A DNA stretch of 64,000 nt. Source: Globodera rostochiensis. Taxonomy: Eukaryota > Nematoda > Chromadorea > Rhabditida > Heteroderidae. Positions 14,006 through 29,344 of this stretch are shown here, in pieces. A model generated the notes under the pieces. That model was not told the origin of the DNA and searched no databases. It saw only the letters and a list, made by a program, of their open reading frames with translations. The translations under genes and the position numbers were made by a program. The stretch lies in assembly GCA_018350325.1 (NCBI GenBank), contig JAEVLN010000056.1, positions 85,421-149,420 on the forward strand, written 5' to 3'. Within the stretch, counting starts at the first letter, position 1. Each line of letters begins with the position of its first letter.

Positions 14006-14559
14006 ATTAATTTAATTGAAGTTCGACGTTATATAATCGCGCGGCCCGCTGTGCAAACAGCAACATCATAAAAAATAAAAAGTTAAATAAGAAATTCATA
14101 ATCGGCTCGCCCAAAATAATACAAAAAATTACATTAATATAATTTATCTTAAAAATATTTTTAAAATAAATCTTCTATTTGAGTTAAAAGAATGCAAAAA
14201 ATTAATACAACTATAAATTGGGTTAAAAATGCAATTAAAAATAAAAATATGTACTGTATATTATGAACAATTCTACTAATAGTTAATATATTTTTAAATA
14301 AAAATGTTGCATTCTGAATTAATAATTTTATACGTCACAAAAATTCAAAAATGACTCACAACAGGACGAGGGAGAAGGAGGAGGCACTGTTCAGCTGACG
14401 CCCCTCGCACCGGCACAACCTCCGAAGTAAGCAATTCGGATTGAAGCGGTTTAATTTAAAAATATTTGAAAATTTACTTTTAGTGGGGTTAATCAGTTCG
14501 CACTCCAACATAATATATTGTTCAGCTGTCCAAGAAAAAGGCAGTTTGTAGCATTATTG
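12711..14559 (-). repeat. Large inverted repeat, right arm
   Basis: Reverse complement of 3,503-5,280. The arms are separated by about 7.4 kb occupied by the tandem duplication. The outer end at 14,559 is sharp: TAGCATTATTG matches, and the next bases do not. Confidence 0.9.
14350..14426 (+). other. Exon-like island with GTAAGC donor
   Basis: Open GC-rich stretch reading as an acidic/Gly-rich then Pro-rich peptide (EGEGGGTVQLTPLAPAQPP). It is followed directly by GTAAGC, a good nematode splice donor. It is the right-arm copy of the island at 3,636-3,714. The function is unknown. Confidence 0.3.
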
Positions 14560-17500
14560 GCGTTGGGCTTCCCTCACATTGAAGGGAGGCCATATAATGT
14601 AACGAACAAAATAAAAGATAAAATCTTATTAAACTACAAAAACTCGCAAGAACGAACTTCAATGGCAAAGGATTTTTTTATCATGAAAATAAAATATATC
14701 TATTAATAAAAACAAAAACTGGTAGAAAGTCAGTAAAAAACACAGTTATTTTCTGTATATACCATTAATGTAAACAAAAATAATAAAAAATGTAAATAAT
14801 TAGAAAAGAAATTAAAAAAACACAATGATTACGGGAAATCTGGATGAGCACGCCAGCAGCAGGTTGATTGGTGATTGAATATTAAATTTTATATAATTAA
14901 CAACAAATTTTCCCAAATCAAATAAAAACAATAATTAACCTAATTATAATGCACAGGAATATTTAAAATTTAAAATTGCTTAATTTACACGATGATCAAT
15001 TAAGTAAAAAATAGGCGGTGACTTATTTTTATCGTTTAGAAAATGTTTAATCAAAAATTAAAAAATGTAAAAAGAATAAGTATTTAATGCGCATATCAAA
15101 ATTTAGGAAAGTTTATTATAAAATACTGAAATTGGTAAAAACATCTGAGTATTAATGACATGCCGAGGTCAATTTGAATTTAATTTTTTAATTAATTTTT
15201 AGTCAACAAAATATTGGGAGAAATTTTGATTTTAGAATATGTCAATGAATTTATTATTTTTTTTGCAGACTAATTTAAATATTTTTGTTTAAGTTTATTC
15301 TAATAGTATAATAATTATTGTTATTGTTTTTAATTTTAATTTATCCATTTAGTGTATAAATCTAAAAATTTCATTATCCAAAAACCGAAACTCCGGACAC
15401 AAAACGGGAAATTCACATCAACCTTAACTTTATTTTTGATGTTTATTGTTAATTTTTAGTAAATAATTAATAACATTATCGGAAAAAATGAAGGTAGTTA
15501 ACAAGCAATTATAATAAAAGGCCATAAAATTCATTTATCGATGATGTACTAAATAAATTTTACCAATTTAAGATTCAATAAAATAAAACCTTATTAATTG
15601 AATTTAATATGTATTTACACAAAGCGTAATTTTAATAATTTGTAAAAAAATTGTTATGCTGATGGCAGTTTTTGCAAAACGCTCAACTATAAATAATTTG
15701 TAGAAAAAAGTTATTATGTTGATGGCAGTTTTTATAAAACGTCAACAATATTGAATTTAATTATTCGGCGTTTATTAAAGTCATGAATCAAAAAATATTT
15801 AAACTTTTTAATTATTATTTTTAGAAAACTTTATCAGAAAGAATGCCATTATTGCTTCTAATACAAAAAACATTTAAGTTGAAACAATTTGCCTTCGTAT
15901 AAAATGACAATTATTCCAAAAATTGCATTTTTAATTTTTTTTTAAATAAAAAGAATTCGTTAATTAACATTACGATAACTAACTTTAAATATTTAAATAG
16001 TAAATTTAAAACTAAAATAAATAAAACTAAAAATTAACACAAAGAGAAAAAACGACGTTGCTTTTTCTGTGAAAAATCGATGTTCCTCATTACTTACGAG
16101 TTATTATTTCATATATTATTAAATAATTAGACATCAAAATGAAAATTTTAGAATACAAGACAGGGAAGTAACATAGACCGTGGAGCTAACAAGGCTCCTA
16201 TAAAATTAATAAAATTAAATTCATCATATAAATTAATTTAAAATTTTACAAAAACGGCGAAAAAAACCAATAGGAATCGGCGCAAGACCGCGCCCTGAAG
16301 ACAAATCGACCGATTAAAGGTCAGAAAACACTAACTAAATGCCACCACGTAGTTCACCACGCGCCCTAAATATAGTGTTAATCAATGTAAGTTATTTATT
16401 TAATCTATGAATTTGTTAAAAAATTTTAATTTAAACATTTATAGAGCGTCATTCTGACATGTCAGAGTGAACAAGTTACAAATCTTTTATTTAAATTATT
16501 TTATTATGCTATGCATTTTAGATGCAAGCAATTGGCTTCATTGAAGTGGTTTGCAATGATATTTGAATCTTTGATTATCAATTCTTCGTTGCATTGTTTT
16601 CCATTTTAAAATACCTAATTCCATTTATTCTAAATGTTAAACTTGTTTAGCAATCATTTTGTTACCGTCTTGGAGTTGCCATTTATTTATTAAATACATT
16701 TAAAAAGTTCAAAAAGTAAAAATCAAAAAACAGCAAAATCGATTGGCCTTTTGTTATAGATTTGAATGTGGTTGGTGTAAAAAGAGGTGGTCTTATTTTA
16801 TTTTGATTTAATAGATTAAACTACATATTTCAAATTATATGATAAACAAAAATTCTTTTTAAATACTAAAAGCTATTTAAATAATTGTCGATACAATTTT
16901 TGCTAACGAATAAAAAAATATAGAACAAGCATCTATAAAATCAAATTATTCAAAGCAAAAAGAATTTTAAAACAATATTAATTTCAAATATGTAAGATGC
17001 CAACTAATTATTGATATAAGAGCAAGTTATTGAGGCACTGGCGCAGGCGCAACAACATATCAAATCAACCTTATCAAGAATCAAAATTTTATATGAGAAA
17101 AAATATGAAACTTAAAATTTTAAATAAAACCAATTAAAAAGTCGTTGAACTAATAAAAATTTTTTAAATGTTAAACAAAAGTTTTGCCTTCTTTTATTAA
17201 GTCAAATTTTAAATGTATTATTAAAACAAAACAAATCTGCGTATTAAATCAGATAATTAATCATAATTTGCAGGTAAATTAATAATTTAAAAAAACGATC
17301 ATTTAAGGTTCTTGTCAATTAACCTTGGTTAATAAACGATATTTTTAAAGAGAACACTAATTGATTTTTTAATTCAATTTGTAAAACCTTATTTACTTGC
17401 TCTATTCAACCCATGAATTATTATATTATTATCTTTTTTATTTTTGTGTCCCTCAATTGCCATAGTCAAGCCAACTGCGTGCGATTTGACTTTGATTTAA

Positions 17501-20500
17501 TTAACTTAATTTGATGATAAAATACATTAAATTTCCATAAATAAAACCATTTTTTCTGATACCGTGAATTTTTGTGGATATTTTTTGAATTTAAAACTTG
17601 ATTTTCAAAAATATTTCCACGTTTTTATTTCAAGTTTGCATGCCGGTTGTGTAATCGATCATACTGGTTTTTAATACTGGGGTAGATTAAAATTTAAACA
17701 TTGGGATTAAATATCATAACATTGTCAACCTGGATGCAGAGCACGGATTTAGAATTAATAGTGTTTTCAAATTGATTTTATAAAAATACTTAAATTTAAA
17801 TATATATAAAAAGTTGAGAAAGCGCGACAAAAAAAAACGGGAATGATTTGTAAAGTCACACATCACCTGAGAAAGGATTAAAATAAATTAGAATCAAAGT
17901 GAATTTTTTTATTATGTAGAGAGGTTGATTTAAATAAATGTTAAAAAATAAAGTCTAAACATTTTAAATCTTGACTGTTTATCTATAATCTTTTACTGAT
18001 ACATACGAGCTGCTGTCATGTCAATTTTTTAATTGCGAGTTTGCTTATTTTCTATTTTATTCGTTATACTTGCCGGCTTTTAAGTTGAATTCATAAAACT
18101 AAAGTTATCATTTTGTGTAATAGCGTGTTTAGAAATGTTAATTTTTTGTAGCGTAAAATTGTCGATAACATTTGAAAAAGATGCGTTACATTTACTGTTT
18201 AAATTAAATAATAATATTACTAGAAAGTTTTAATCCAAAAAAGGCCATCTACCGCAACTTTTCTGGTTTATGAAAATTAAAGATAAATACGTATCATTTA
18301 GTTATTTAATAACAATTGGTTGATTATTTAAGTGTATTGGTTGAGTATTTATTTTTCTTCTTTGTCTTTGGTATAAGAATAAATATTATTATTAAATACT
18401 TTGGATTATATTTTGGTATATTATTTAAATTATTAATTCATTTTGTTTTTCATTTTGAGAAACTTAAAGTTTTACTACAATAGTGATAAATAATCGGTAA
18501 ATTTGTCAACATAGGTAAATTTAATATTGTTCGAATAATGAAATAATATATTTAAGTAGTTGTTATTTTTCTTTATTTTTGCTATTGATGCATTTTTGTT
18601 TACTTTGGTCTACAAAACTGTCCAACTTTCTATTATTTCTTTTTTTGTTTCATTCTACAAACCCAGAAAAACACAATCAATTGGTCGAGATCTTGCGATT
18701 AAATTTTTATATTTTCATACAATGCTTCTTTAAGGTACTTTACATTTAGTTCCAAAATATTCATATATGAGTTAGGGACAGAGATAATGATCTATAATTT
18801 TTTTAGTTCTAAGTAGAGTTAGTAGTCGAAAAGGGGTTTTTTAAAAAACCGAAACCGAGACCAAAAAAGCACCTCTTAAGCCAAAAATGTTCACAAAAGG
18901 AAATTTTCCGTAAAATGGCAAAAGCGTTTATAGGAACTAAAACAAAATTGGTATAAATTTATTTATATTTCATACCATCTATGTAATTAAGATTTGGTTG
19001 CCAAACATCAATTGCATTTTTATAATTTAATTCAAACAATAAAACGGGAAATTATAAAATAAAAAATGAAGCAATTAATCCATTCCCAACTCCACATACA
19101 AAAAAATATGCAAAAATTGATTCATTTGAACGAAATGAAAGGAATGAGAATGACAGAAGCGGTGGCTGCCACCCCCCCCCCCCCCGCAAAAAATCGATGT
19201 CGTTCTTCAGTCAGATCGTTAAACCGATGAAATTCAAAAATATTTAAATTTATTATTTTTTAATTTATTAAATAATCTAAATATTTAATTTTCCAGACGA
19301 TGTGTTGGAAAAGAATTAATTGTAATGAAACACGACATCATTGTAAACTGAACCGGACTGCTTCCAATCTTTTTTAATAAAGCAATTTTCTTTTAATTTT
19401 GTTATATTGAAGATAGTCTCTTAAATACTTAACATACAAAGTTTATTTAAAAAGCAAGTATCTTTTTATATTTGTAAAAATAATAATTATTTAATCTTAA
19501 TATATTTCATGCCCGCCAGATATATTTATAGGCAACTGCCAAAATTGTTCAATTCTATGAAAAATAGTTCATTGAATTTGATAAACTTGCTGAGTTTGTG
19601 AGGTTTATGCTCGCATAGGAAAATCCTGAAAGCCATTTTATTAAGCAAATAAATTTTATATTTTTTTTGTTTAAAATAAGTTGGTTTTGATCATTGATTA
19701 TATGTTAAATCTTATCAAAATGATTATAATTTAGTTTGATAAGGATGTTTAATATATTTTGCAGTCATTATGATGCCAGCCCGATAATGCGGCGACGAGT
19801 ATTGTTGGTGAATTTGAATTTATCTGTTCTTTAACATCAATAAAGAAATAGGCAATTGGACGCATTTCTGAGAATTGCTGTCACCCACATTAATTTATAA
19901 TAGCTATAATAAAATTAAATTTTGCTATATAAAACGCATAAACCTAATTAATATATAACTGAAATTAAATATAATATAAAAGGTAAAAATAAACCAATCT
20001 TTGTTTTAGTCATGAATTGTTATGGTTATTTCTGTTTTAAACCGTTGATCGATGATCTCTTTAGTATTAAATAAGAGAAATTAAAATTTATATATGCTTT
20101 TAAGTTAATGGATTTATTTTATTTGATGTTTTTCATGTAAATGCCGTAAATTAATATTTGTTTTTACCAAGTTTTGAGATTATCAAGCCAATATTTAGAA
20201 ATGCTGATTTTTTTACCTTTGGAATTTAGTTAATTTGTGACCTTAAGCGCATTATTGAAAGCTCCGGGCTTGTTTAATGATAAAATATTTTTTAAACATA
20301 ATTTACTTTTGTAAATGCAATCTTAAAAAATTTACACCAAATGCTCGATTAAATCTAAAAGGTTTTTAAAATAAATATTTTTTAATTTTTAACTGTCAAC
20401 GTTTGTTATGAAATTCGACAATTCATTGTATTTAATCTATTTTATTTTGTAAAGTGTATTGTGTTTTTAAACTTTTGAAGAAAAAACTGTAAATCTTGAT

Positions 20501-21722
20501 ACTAACAAAAGCAACAATCAACTGATTTAATTTATTAAAATTTAGACTTAATAGTTATTGTGTAGTTGCATTCATAAATATTTTGAAAAATTCTTACATT
20601 TGTGTGATTACAAATTGTTGTACATATAGGTACAATTTTGTCTCAGGTTTAAGTTTCGCTTTAATTTAAAAAAATTTTAATAATCATTTATAAAAAATCT
20701 CAGAGCCATTTCTTTTTAATTCCCTTTTTGAATCAATTAAAAAATATTATTTATTTAAATGGCGAATTTTTTTGGGCAGACAAATATTTATTCTAATTGA
20801 TAAAAAACGAGTATTAATGAATTTTATTTTATATAATTTATTTTAGCCGAATTTTTTCTTTATTTTTTCTTTATTTTTTAATTTAAAATAATTTCTTCTT
20901 TATTTTAAACAATTTTATTATTTTTGTTATATTATTTTGGCTCCCACAAATTGTTTTTTATATAATAAATAATCAGAGTAAACACAGAGAATGGAAACTC
21001 ACTATTTTTGATTTAGTTATTTGATTTGATTTTATAAAAATATTGGTGAATATATTAGATGATACATATTACTGATGCTCGAGACCTCGGTCTAAACGGT
21101 TATATCAAATTGACGAAAAACTCAATTACAAATAAAAATTCAACTTTTAAAAAATATATCAACCCTTAATCACAAAGAATTTCTGTAAGTCATTGGGAAA
21201 AGTGTGCTCTGTCATTTCTTCAAAAAAGCGATAATTAAAATTAAACTATAAACAAATGATAAATAATTTTATTTAAACCCTTTCTTGACAGCGACACGTT
21301 CGCCGATATGAACGTCAAATACACAAATGTTTTCTTCCTAAATATAAAACAATTAATGAAAAAATCTATAATTAAAAATGCAATTAATTAAAAAAAAATA
21401 TTCGCATTCAGTATTGAAGTTTACCAGAAATATGATTAAAGCCTTAAAAGATAAAAAAATTATCATCAGGTGAAACAATGTATTAAATCTTAGAAAAAAT
21501 TCCTACCATTTGGGCGCATGATCGGATAATTCTATTAAATATGCACAAATTACCATAGTAAAGGACTTTACTAAAGCTAGAAAATGTCAAAAACATAAGT
21601 TTAAACCTTAATTAATCAGAGATTTAAAGATACGGCTGGTAAAATATTAAAATGTTGCCTTAGAGATATTTAAAAATATAAAATTTCTGCTGTTTGGCAA
21701 ATTGAACATTTTCCTATTGCAG
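14560..21722. other. A+T-rich non-coding stretch
   Basis: No sustained ORF and no recognisable gene. A run of about 14 C residues sits near 19,172-19,186. A GC-richer patch at 16,255-16,320 has no convincing open frame. Otherwise I see nothing that can be called. Confidence 0.5.
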
Positions 21723-21772
21723 AGACGGCTGACCTGCAGGTCGAGGTCGACATCAGCCACAAGAACAATTAA
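21723..21772 (+). other. Terminal-exon-like island
   Basis: A good 3' splice signal (TTTTCCTATTGCAG) is followed by an open stretch reading TADLQVEVDISHKNN and a TAA stop. The island is GC-rich in a very A+T-rich surround. It is probably the last exon, or a relic of one, of an unidentified gene. Confidence 0.35.
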
Positions 21773-23149
21773 ATGAAGATGTTCATGGAAATAAAAATTT
21801 ATTCGGACTAAAAGCATAGAGACTCTAAATTAAATTCAAATTACAAGAAATTTCTCGTTTTATTGTATTATTTTTAATACTTAATAAATCAAAATTAACA
21901 ATTTTCAAAATCTTAAAAAATTAATCAATAAAACATTGTGCTTATGATAATCAGTATTAAATCATTAATTGCCAAATTATTAGGGTAATAAATACACAAA
22001 ATTAATGAAACGATTTAATACTTAATGAAGATTTAAAAACCCAAATAGTGTTCTAACAAATAAAATAAAACAATCTCTGTTAATATTATCCAAATTAAAC
22101 AAGCTAGCCCTTTATGTTGCTTCTCTAATTGGCCCAGATTTATAATTTTGTAAAAAAGCATATTTTTACTTTTTTAGTTGTTGATATCTTTTCTCATATG
22201 CAAATACAAACTTCCGGATTTATTTTAATTTTGCCTTTTGATTGTTGTATATAACTAACAATTAATTTTTAGTACCGGTATATTTTTTATTTTTACTAAT
22301 TATGTTTTTAAAATTTCAACAAATTATGTATATTTAAGTTTTATTTCTGGGTATTAATTCCATTAAAACTTTATATACTATTTGTTATAGCTTAATAAGT
22401 TTTTCATTTTTCTTAATTATTATTTATTTAAAGTAAATTCATATAGAATTTCCGATTTTCTGTAATTTTGACTTTGTTAACAAAAGTGCAATTAAATTAA
22501 TTTAAGGTATCAAAACTTAATTGTTTACAATATTTTAACTTTGTCTTCTAAAGATCGTTTTCATTTTATGGCACAAATGCTTTGATTGTTAAATTTTAAT
22601 GAAAAACCTTCTACTTTTTGCTGCTGCAATTAAATCAGAGCCAGTTATTGATCTACCAAAAGTAAACTAAAAGAAATTTGCATTATAAATTAAAATTACC
22701 GGAAAGATTAATATTACAAGAATACAAAATCTTAAATATTGTGGCCTGGGTTTAGAGGCACAACGAGTTAAATTAACCGCGTATTTGAAATTTACATATA
22801 AGATTGAAAAAATAAAAATTTAATGGTGTAATTGAAAAACTCATCAAATAAAAGATGCACAGTTTAAAATTAAATTAATAGATGTAAACAAGCTGTAGAA
22901 CGTAAATAATATTTATAAAAATATTTTTTTAAATTAATCGCCAGCCATAAAAGAATATTCAAACACAAAAAAAATAATTTAATTGAATTATTATTACTAG
23001 ACGGGAAAAAAATTAAAAAAAACTTGTTACACATAACTAAAATTAAATTTTAAAAAATGCATTTAAAGATATAATACCAGGAGCTATGTTACGTAAATGA
23101 ACAAATCAATTTAACCTTCTTAAGTAATTTTTGTAATTGATTTAAGCAC
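21773..23149. other. A+T-rich non-coding stretch
   Basis: Nothing recognisable. Confidence 0.5.
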
Positions 23150-23235
23150 CATCCAGCTTTCGATATCGCAACTATGGACGCAGAGCTTGACTCAACAAAA
23201 TCGGTGGTAACTTGGGACCTGATTTCGTCGTTAAA
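23150..23235 (-). other. Exon-like island
   Basis: Minus-strand open stretch of about 28 codons with a protein-like composition (including RSQVTTDFVESSSASIVAIS). A GTGCTT donor follows at its 3' side. The family is not recognised. Confidence 0.3.
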
Positions 23236-25123
23236 CATTTTAAACATAAGAAATTAACGGAGATTTTAACTAAAAACTAAATTCAAATTAAAATTTTGTT
23301 TAATCATTAACAAACAAACATACCCACAATAAAAAGGCAATAATTAAGATATGGGAAAAATACTTTTTATCAAATATAAATTAAGTAAATAAAACAAACA
23401 AATAGAAATATCAAATATGAACTCTTCAAAGTGATTTAAAATTAAATATGAATTGGTATAAAATGTAAAAAATCAATAATTTTTTTAATACCTTTTAATG
23501 CAGGCATAAAAACGTTAGCCCAAATCACTAATATTCATATAGCTGACACGTTTGTTTTCACTAATATTTTAACTGGTACGTTTTTTAATTCTTCAAATTA
23601 TTCAATTTTTTTTATTTTGTGATTTTAGTAATAATTTATTTTATTTTATTTTAAGCTACAAAAGATAAACCCTAATCTCAACTATGTTTTGAATAAAGTA
23701 ATGAATTCACTTTTTGTTGAATTTATAAAAACGACCAAATTGTTAATGCCATTCCCCGTTGCCGTTGTTCGTGTCATTCACGATGAGAAATGATCATTGA
23801 TTGAAGCTGTTCCGCTTAAACTTTTAAATTTATTTTTAAATTGTAAAGATGTTTAGTTTGCTTTTTTGCTATGGAACGTAACTTCATTAACGGCTTGATA
23901 TGTATGTTTTAAATGATTTTCCTTTTTTTATGAATTCGACTTTTAGTAATTTTTTTAATTTTGATTGTTGGACAATAATTTTGTTTAATCAATTTTAGAT
24001 CCATGTTGAAAGCGCAGTTTCAACCCAGAAAATTAGGAGTAAATTTTTATAAAAATCTGAACTAAATACGCGCTGCTCGAAGATTAATGTGTGCGGAGTG
24101 TTTTATGTTTTTATTTTATTTTGATCATTGATGGGATTTATTTCGTTATTATAAATATACGTTTAAATATAAGAAAAAACACAATTTTAACGCAAAAGAA
24201 AACACAATCAAACACAGATTTAAAAATGATAGATATTTTGGTTATGTGAAATCTGGGTGCATGTGAAATCATTAATATACTTTAATTAATATTAAAATAA
24301 CAAATACAAATTTTTCAGATAAAATTTTTACACCACTATCACTTTATTTTAAATTTTAAATTGGAATGTCGTTTATTAAATTGTTTCTTGGTTTTTAGAA
24401 ATTAAATTAATAAATCTGAAAAAATAAAAATTCATCAAAATATAAAATAAAAAATAACAGTTAAAACAAAAATTCGTTGCATGGCCTCGCCAGCAATTGT
24501 TGTTCATCCTGTAAAAACTTTACCTTAATTACGTCAAAACTCTGAGGCGGTTGGTTATAAAAATTCGTTAAATGCATAGACAACGTAAAAAAATTAATTA
24601 AGAACCTAGATAGTGACATAAACAAATGTCAATATTAGAAAAAAATGATACAATCAAAAAATGAATGATTATAAATTATAAAATTTGAAATACCTCTAAT
24701 TTCCTAAAAAATATAATTTTTTAGATAAAAAAATATTCGTGTCAATTATCGAAGCAAGAAAAAATTAAGAATATTCTCAAAAGCAATGTTTGAATTTATA
24801 ACAATCGATTAAAGAAAAATATTTATTGGCATTTGGAATAATAAAGCGATGCAATCAATACATTACAAATATATTTTAGCTTAAAATACATATATTAATA
24901 AAAGTGAATAAATATTACAACAACAAAAGATTGTTAAAAATTGCGAAAATTTAACAAAAATGGGGAAAAAAACTGTTCAGACCAACTCATCGCATTAAAT
25001 TCTCTCATAAATTAAGTCCAAAAAGCAAAAGAAAACAAATAGAAATGTAGTTAACAATAATATTTGAATATTAAATCTAATTACGTAATGAATATATAAA
25101 TACTGAAACCACAAAGTACCCAA

Positions 25124-25204
25124 CAAGCTTCTGCAGCGAAGGAAGAATTTGCAACGAGGAGAGTCGGGACTAAATTTGTTAAACTCACCGAAGACAGAGA
25201 CAGA
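25124..25204 (+). other. Exon-like island with GTATGT donor
   Basis: Open stretch of 27 codons (including EEFATRRVGTKFVKLTEDRD) ending exactly at GTATGT, a consensus-like splice donor. This is one of the more convincing exon candidates of the A+T-rich region. The product is unknown. Confidence 0.4.
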
Positions 25205-27276
25205 GTATGTATGATAACTTAAGTTCGAAATTAAAATAGCGTATCAAACCACAAAAACTCCGCAATAATTGTGCAAAAATTAAAAAAAATTATTAATATT
25301 TAATTTAGCTATTAACCAAAACCATCCACATTAGCTTGACATTTTCTGAAAGGTATGACAAAGTCACTTGGTGAAGATAAATAACTTGTCAAAAATTATG
25401 CAAAATTGGAAATAATCAAAAATAATAATGTTTAAATACAAAAGTAATTCCAAAGTAAATTGTCAATAACTCCGCAATAATTGTGATTAAAAACTTAAAT
25501 CATAAGTAATATTTAAATTAGACAATTAACTAAAACTAATAATCAACATTTTTTGCTAAATAAATGATTATTAATAAATTCTATTAAAAATAAATTTATG
25601 TAAAATATTTATGCATTCAAAGATAACATTTTATAATGACATTCGTATGTCGTTTATTGCAGGTGATTTTTAGTGAGTCGTAATAAAATACATACAATTT
25701 ATAAATACAATTAATTACTCAACAAATTGCACCAAACATCATAAGGAACTTAAGGGATGCCCAACAACAAGCCATCACACGGTCAAAGAAAGACTAAAGA
25801 CTGGGAACAAATTTTAAAAATATCATATTTTGAAACTAATGAAACTTTTTTATTTATATATTTTTTATCTTTATGTTTAAAAAATCCGCCAATTTATATA
25901 ATGGAATTTTTGAAAAAAATCAGTCGCATAACACGGAAAAATCAATACAAATAAATGATAAATAAAATAAAGTAAAAAATAAATAAAGGCCCAGCGGAGA
26001 TTACAAATTCCTAAGCGATTAAAAAAACTTGAACTTGTTATTTTTTGAGCTTCATCAGCGACTAAAAGAAAAAGCCTACAAGAACTAATTCGTATTTAGC
26101 AAAATATGTTTCTATTAAAATCACAAAACAAAATTGTTAATCTTTAAGATTTTAAAAATAGTGTAATTAAATTAAAATCGAATACGTAATTTGAAAATGG
26201 AGCATTCTGTGGACGATTATTGACAAATGGGCATTTTAACATGTTGATAATATTTAACACTAATTTTGGAAGAAAATTATTATTAGAGTTTGAAATAGTT
26301 TACAAGTTGTTTTAACCAACAAATAATAATTGATAAAATGTAATACAAAAAATAATACATTTTTACTGTAATCAGGTATAGTTTTAAAATATAATATTTT
26401 TTTTAAACTGGTGGGCAACAATAAATTAAATAAGTTAATTTTACAAAACACAAATTTTCTTCTATCTTTTCAAAAGTACAACAAAATAGAAAATGACAAA
26501 TGCAAAGAAAAGGCCGGCTCAATATACGCAACGCTCAAAGAGAGCTACGTCACGGAATAAAAATAGATATTAAAAGTTTTATATCAAGTTCGACAAACAA
26601 GAAATCAACTTACTTACATTTTGAATTTGAGAAAAGTAATAATAAATTTAAAAACTAGAAATAACAAAATGCCAATTGGTTTTGGATAAAAACATAAAAA
26701 TGGTCGAAATGGCTAAAAACTGTTTGGCGGGTAATGAATATAAATAAATCTTAGACAATGTTCTAGCGGAATCAACAATAAATTCGACATAATTCGAATA
26801 AAAAATAAATAATCAAAAAACTTATTAAAGGCAAAAAATTTAATTTGTTTCAAATAAAAAATTGTGAATACAGACAATCGTCGCATGGCGCAGTTTCTCC
26901 TGGACAACGCACTTGGCATGTTTAGACGGCCACAAAAATACTTTATCATGCCAAAATAGAGCCAACAGAGACCATATTGTTAAAGTTGAACATTGTTAGT
27001 ATGCTATGAATAATCATAAAATGTATTCACTTAGTAAACTAAGGAAATATTGAACAAAACAAAATTTATATTTAATTATACGTGAAACTTATTCATCACT
27101 TGCACAGTGACAGACGCTAAATTTGCACCCAAATAAAAAGAATTCAAAAGTAAACTTTTTTCCATTTAAAAATAAAATACTAATTAAATCAAATGCACAA
27201 ATAGAAATTAAACAAACATTTGGAAAAAAGAAACGAAGTATAATATCGTGAAGAATTGGTTTAATGCTGCATTTAC

Positions 27277-27371
27277 GACAACATTGTCATTCCCATCCGA
27301 GCGGATGACGCCCAATGCGACTGGATCTAAATTCAATGGGTCACACGATTGATCCGGGCCCGTGTAGATAA
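27277..27371 (-). other. Exon-like island bounded by AG and GT
   Basis: On the minus strand TTTTTAAG is followed by 95 bases open in one frame (including YTGPDQSCDPLNLDPVALGV) and then GTAAAT. Both splice signals and the codon use support a real exon or a young relic. I do not recognise the domain. Confidence 0.4.
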
Positions 27372-29139
27372 CTTAAAAATTAATTAATCGGAATTATTGT
27401 TGCCCCTGTTATCCATGCATGCTCCTTACATTATAACTACAAACTCCCAAGGTATAAAAATAAACAGTGTCGGCCCGTGGAAAGATGTTAGTTAATATTA
27501 AAAACATATTTAAATTTTGAATTAATTAGTCTAAATATTGTTTAATAAATTATTTTAATTTCAAACAAAAATGAAAAAGTTAAAGCAATAAAAAAGGTTT
27601 AATTCATTATAAATTATCAAAAATAAAGTATACAAGCACAAACATCTTAAAAATAGTCGCTTAGTCTAAAATTTAAAAATAAATAAAAATAACTTCTGCT
27701 ATTTATTTGCGAATTTAAATAACAGAATAAATAATTCTCCGTACAAATTAAAAGCATAAAAAACAATAACAAAAAAATCAATTACACTTTTATTTAAAAT
27801 TAAAACTGCCGCATAACCCTTAATTAAATTTTAAATTTTTTCTTTATGTGTTTGTTGTTATGTTGAAATTATTTTATCAAAATTTTAAATTCTTCATGAA
27901 ATCAATTGATAAAACAACAAAGTCGATTGTAATTTTAATTTTCAAAACTTCATCCCTCAACATCCTACATTACAATTTCACTCATAATATTGAACTAATT
28001 AAAATATAGAAAAAATCCATTAAAATTCATATTACAAAAATATTATTAAAAACCTTAAGCAAAAAGATTTAAAATACTTGGTTAAAAGGAATGGACAACA
28101 AAATCATAAGAAAGTGCGTGCCATGCATATAATGGTTCGTCAATGACAAAAATTAGTCTGCAATATTAAACATTTTTAGTTACTATTATTATATTACATT
28201 GTTTAAATTAATTTTTCTTATGTTAGTTTTTTCAATTTGTATTTTAATAAAATCGATAGTCTATTAATTTGATTTTTTAATGCTTATATATTAAAAAATA
28301 ATTTATTCAGTGGCTTATTGTTTTTATTTTACGATAAAAAATTCAAATTTATTTTATACACATTTTTTCATTTTTTTATCGAGTTGTAATGAAAATTATT
28401 AAGCTTTTTATTGCTGGAATATTTAACTATAATTTTGTTTTAAAGCAAATAATTTAGAACTGTCATTTTTATTCACAGTTGATTTATGTCTCGGACCCGA
28501 AATAGTGTACATTAATTTTTTACGTTTTGGCTTGTTTGTTAATATAGTTCATTGCGTTAAAAAACTAAAATAGATTTCAGCCCTTCGTTACGTTTATTTT
28601 AAAAAGTTCAACTGGATATTGAGTCTTTCAAAATTACCGTATTTTCATTTTTTTGTAATTTTTTAACTACAAATTTACTTCATTAAAATAAAGAACATTT
28701 TTCTTTGCAATGTTTTGACTAAGTCTTAGCTTATATCCTTCGCAAAGTATTAAACGCGTTATTTTGAATATAAGATACAAAACACGCGGGTAAAAATATT
28801 TCATCATTATAATGAATCCAAATATTCAAAAAATCATATTTAAAAGGATTATTAAATTTTAATTCAAAAATTACAAAAAATTATTCAATTATTCAAAAAA
28901 ACTATTTAGTTTAATAAATGTAACGCTATTTGTAAAAGAATATAAATATAATTTAATTCATTAACAGAATGTAATAAAATACCAAAAAACAGCCAACATC
29001 GTAAAAAAAAATAAATCGTTTTACAACCATTCAGTTTCCCAATCTTTTTCGCTTGCTTGCGCACCAAACCCCTGCGCCGGTAAAAATTGTTTTTTGTTTG
29101 AAAGCCTTTTTTGCTATTAAAAATTCGCATAAATGGATG

Positions 29140-29344
29140 AACTATTAACTACTTCGCTGTTGACATCGCTCCTTTGCGAATTCCCCGACCACCGGGCATC
29201 CGAATTCCAAAGCCGAACGAACAATTGGTCGGGTCCGTTGCCTACGACCCCTTCTTTGAACCGGACTCGGAAGCGGGATCGTCCAACGCCATGCCAGTGC
29301 ATGTGCAAGAGCAGCCACCCGTGGCTGAACAGCCAGAAATGCTA
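29140..29344 (+). other. Exon-like coding fragment, about 68 codons
   Basis: Longest convincing coding island of the left region. It opens after a TGA at 29,137-29,139 and reads through a Pro-rich segment (IRIPKPNEQLVGSVAYDPFF), then an acidic/Ser stretch and a Pro/Gln-rich end (VQEQPPVAEQPEM). The GTTTTG following it is a weak donor. No start codon or family is recognised. The opposite strand is also open over part of the island, but with less natural composition. Confidence 0.4.
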
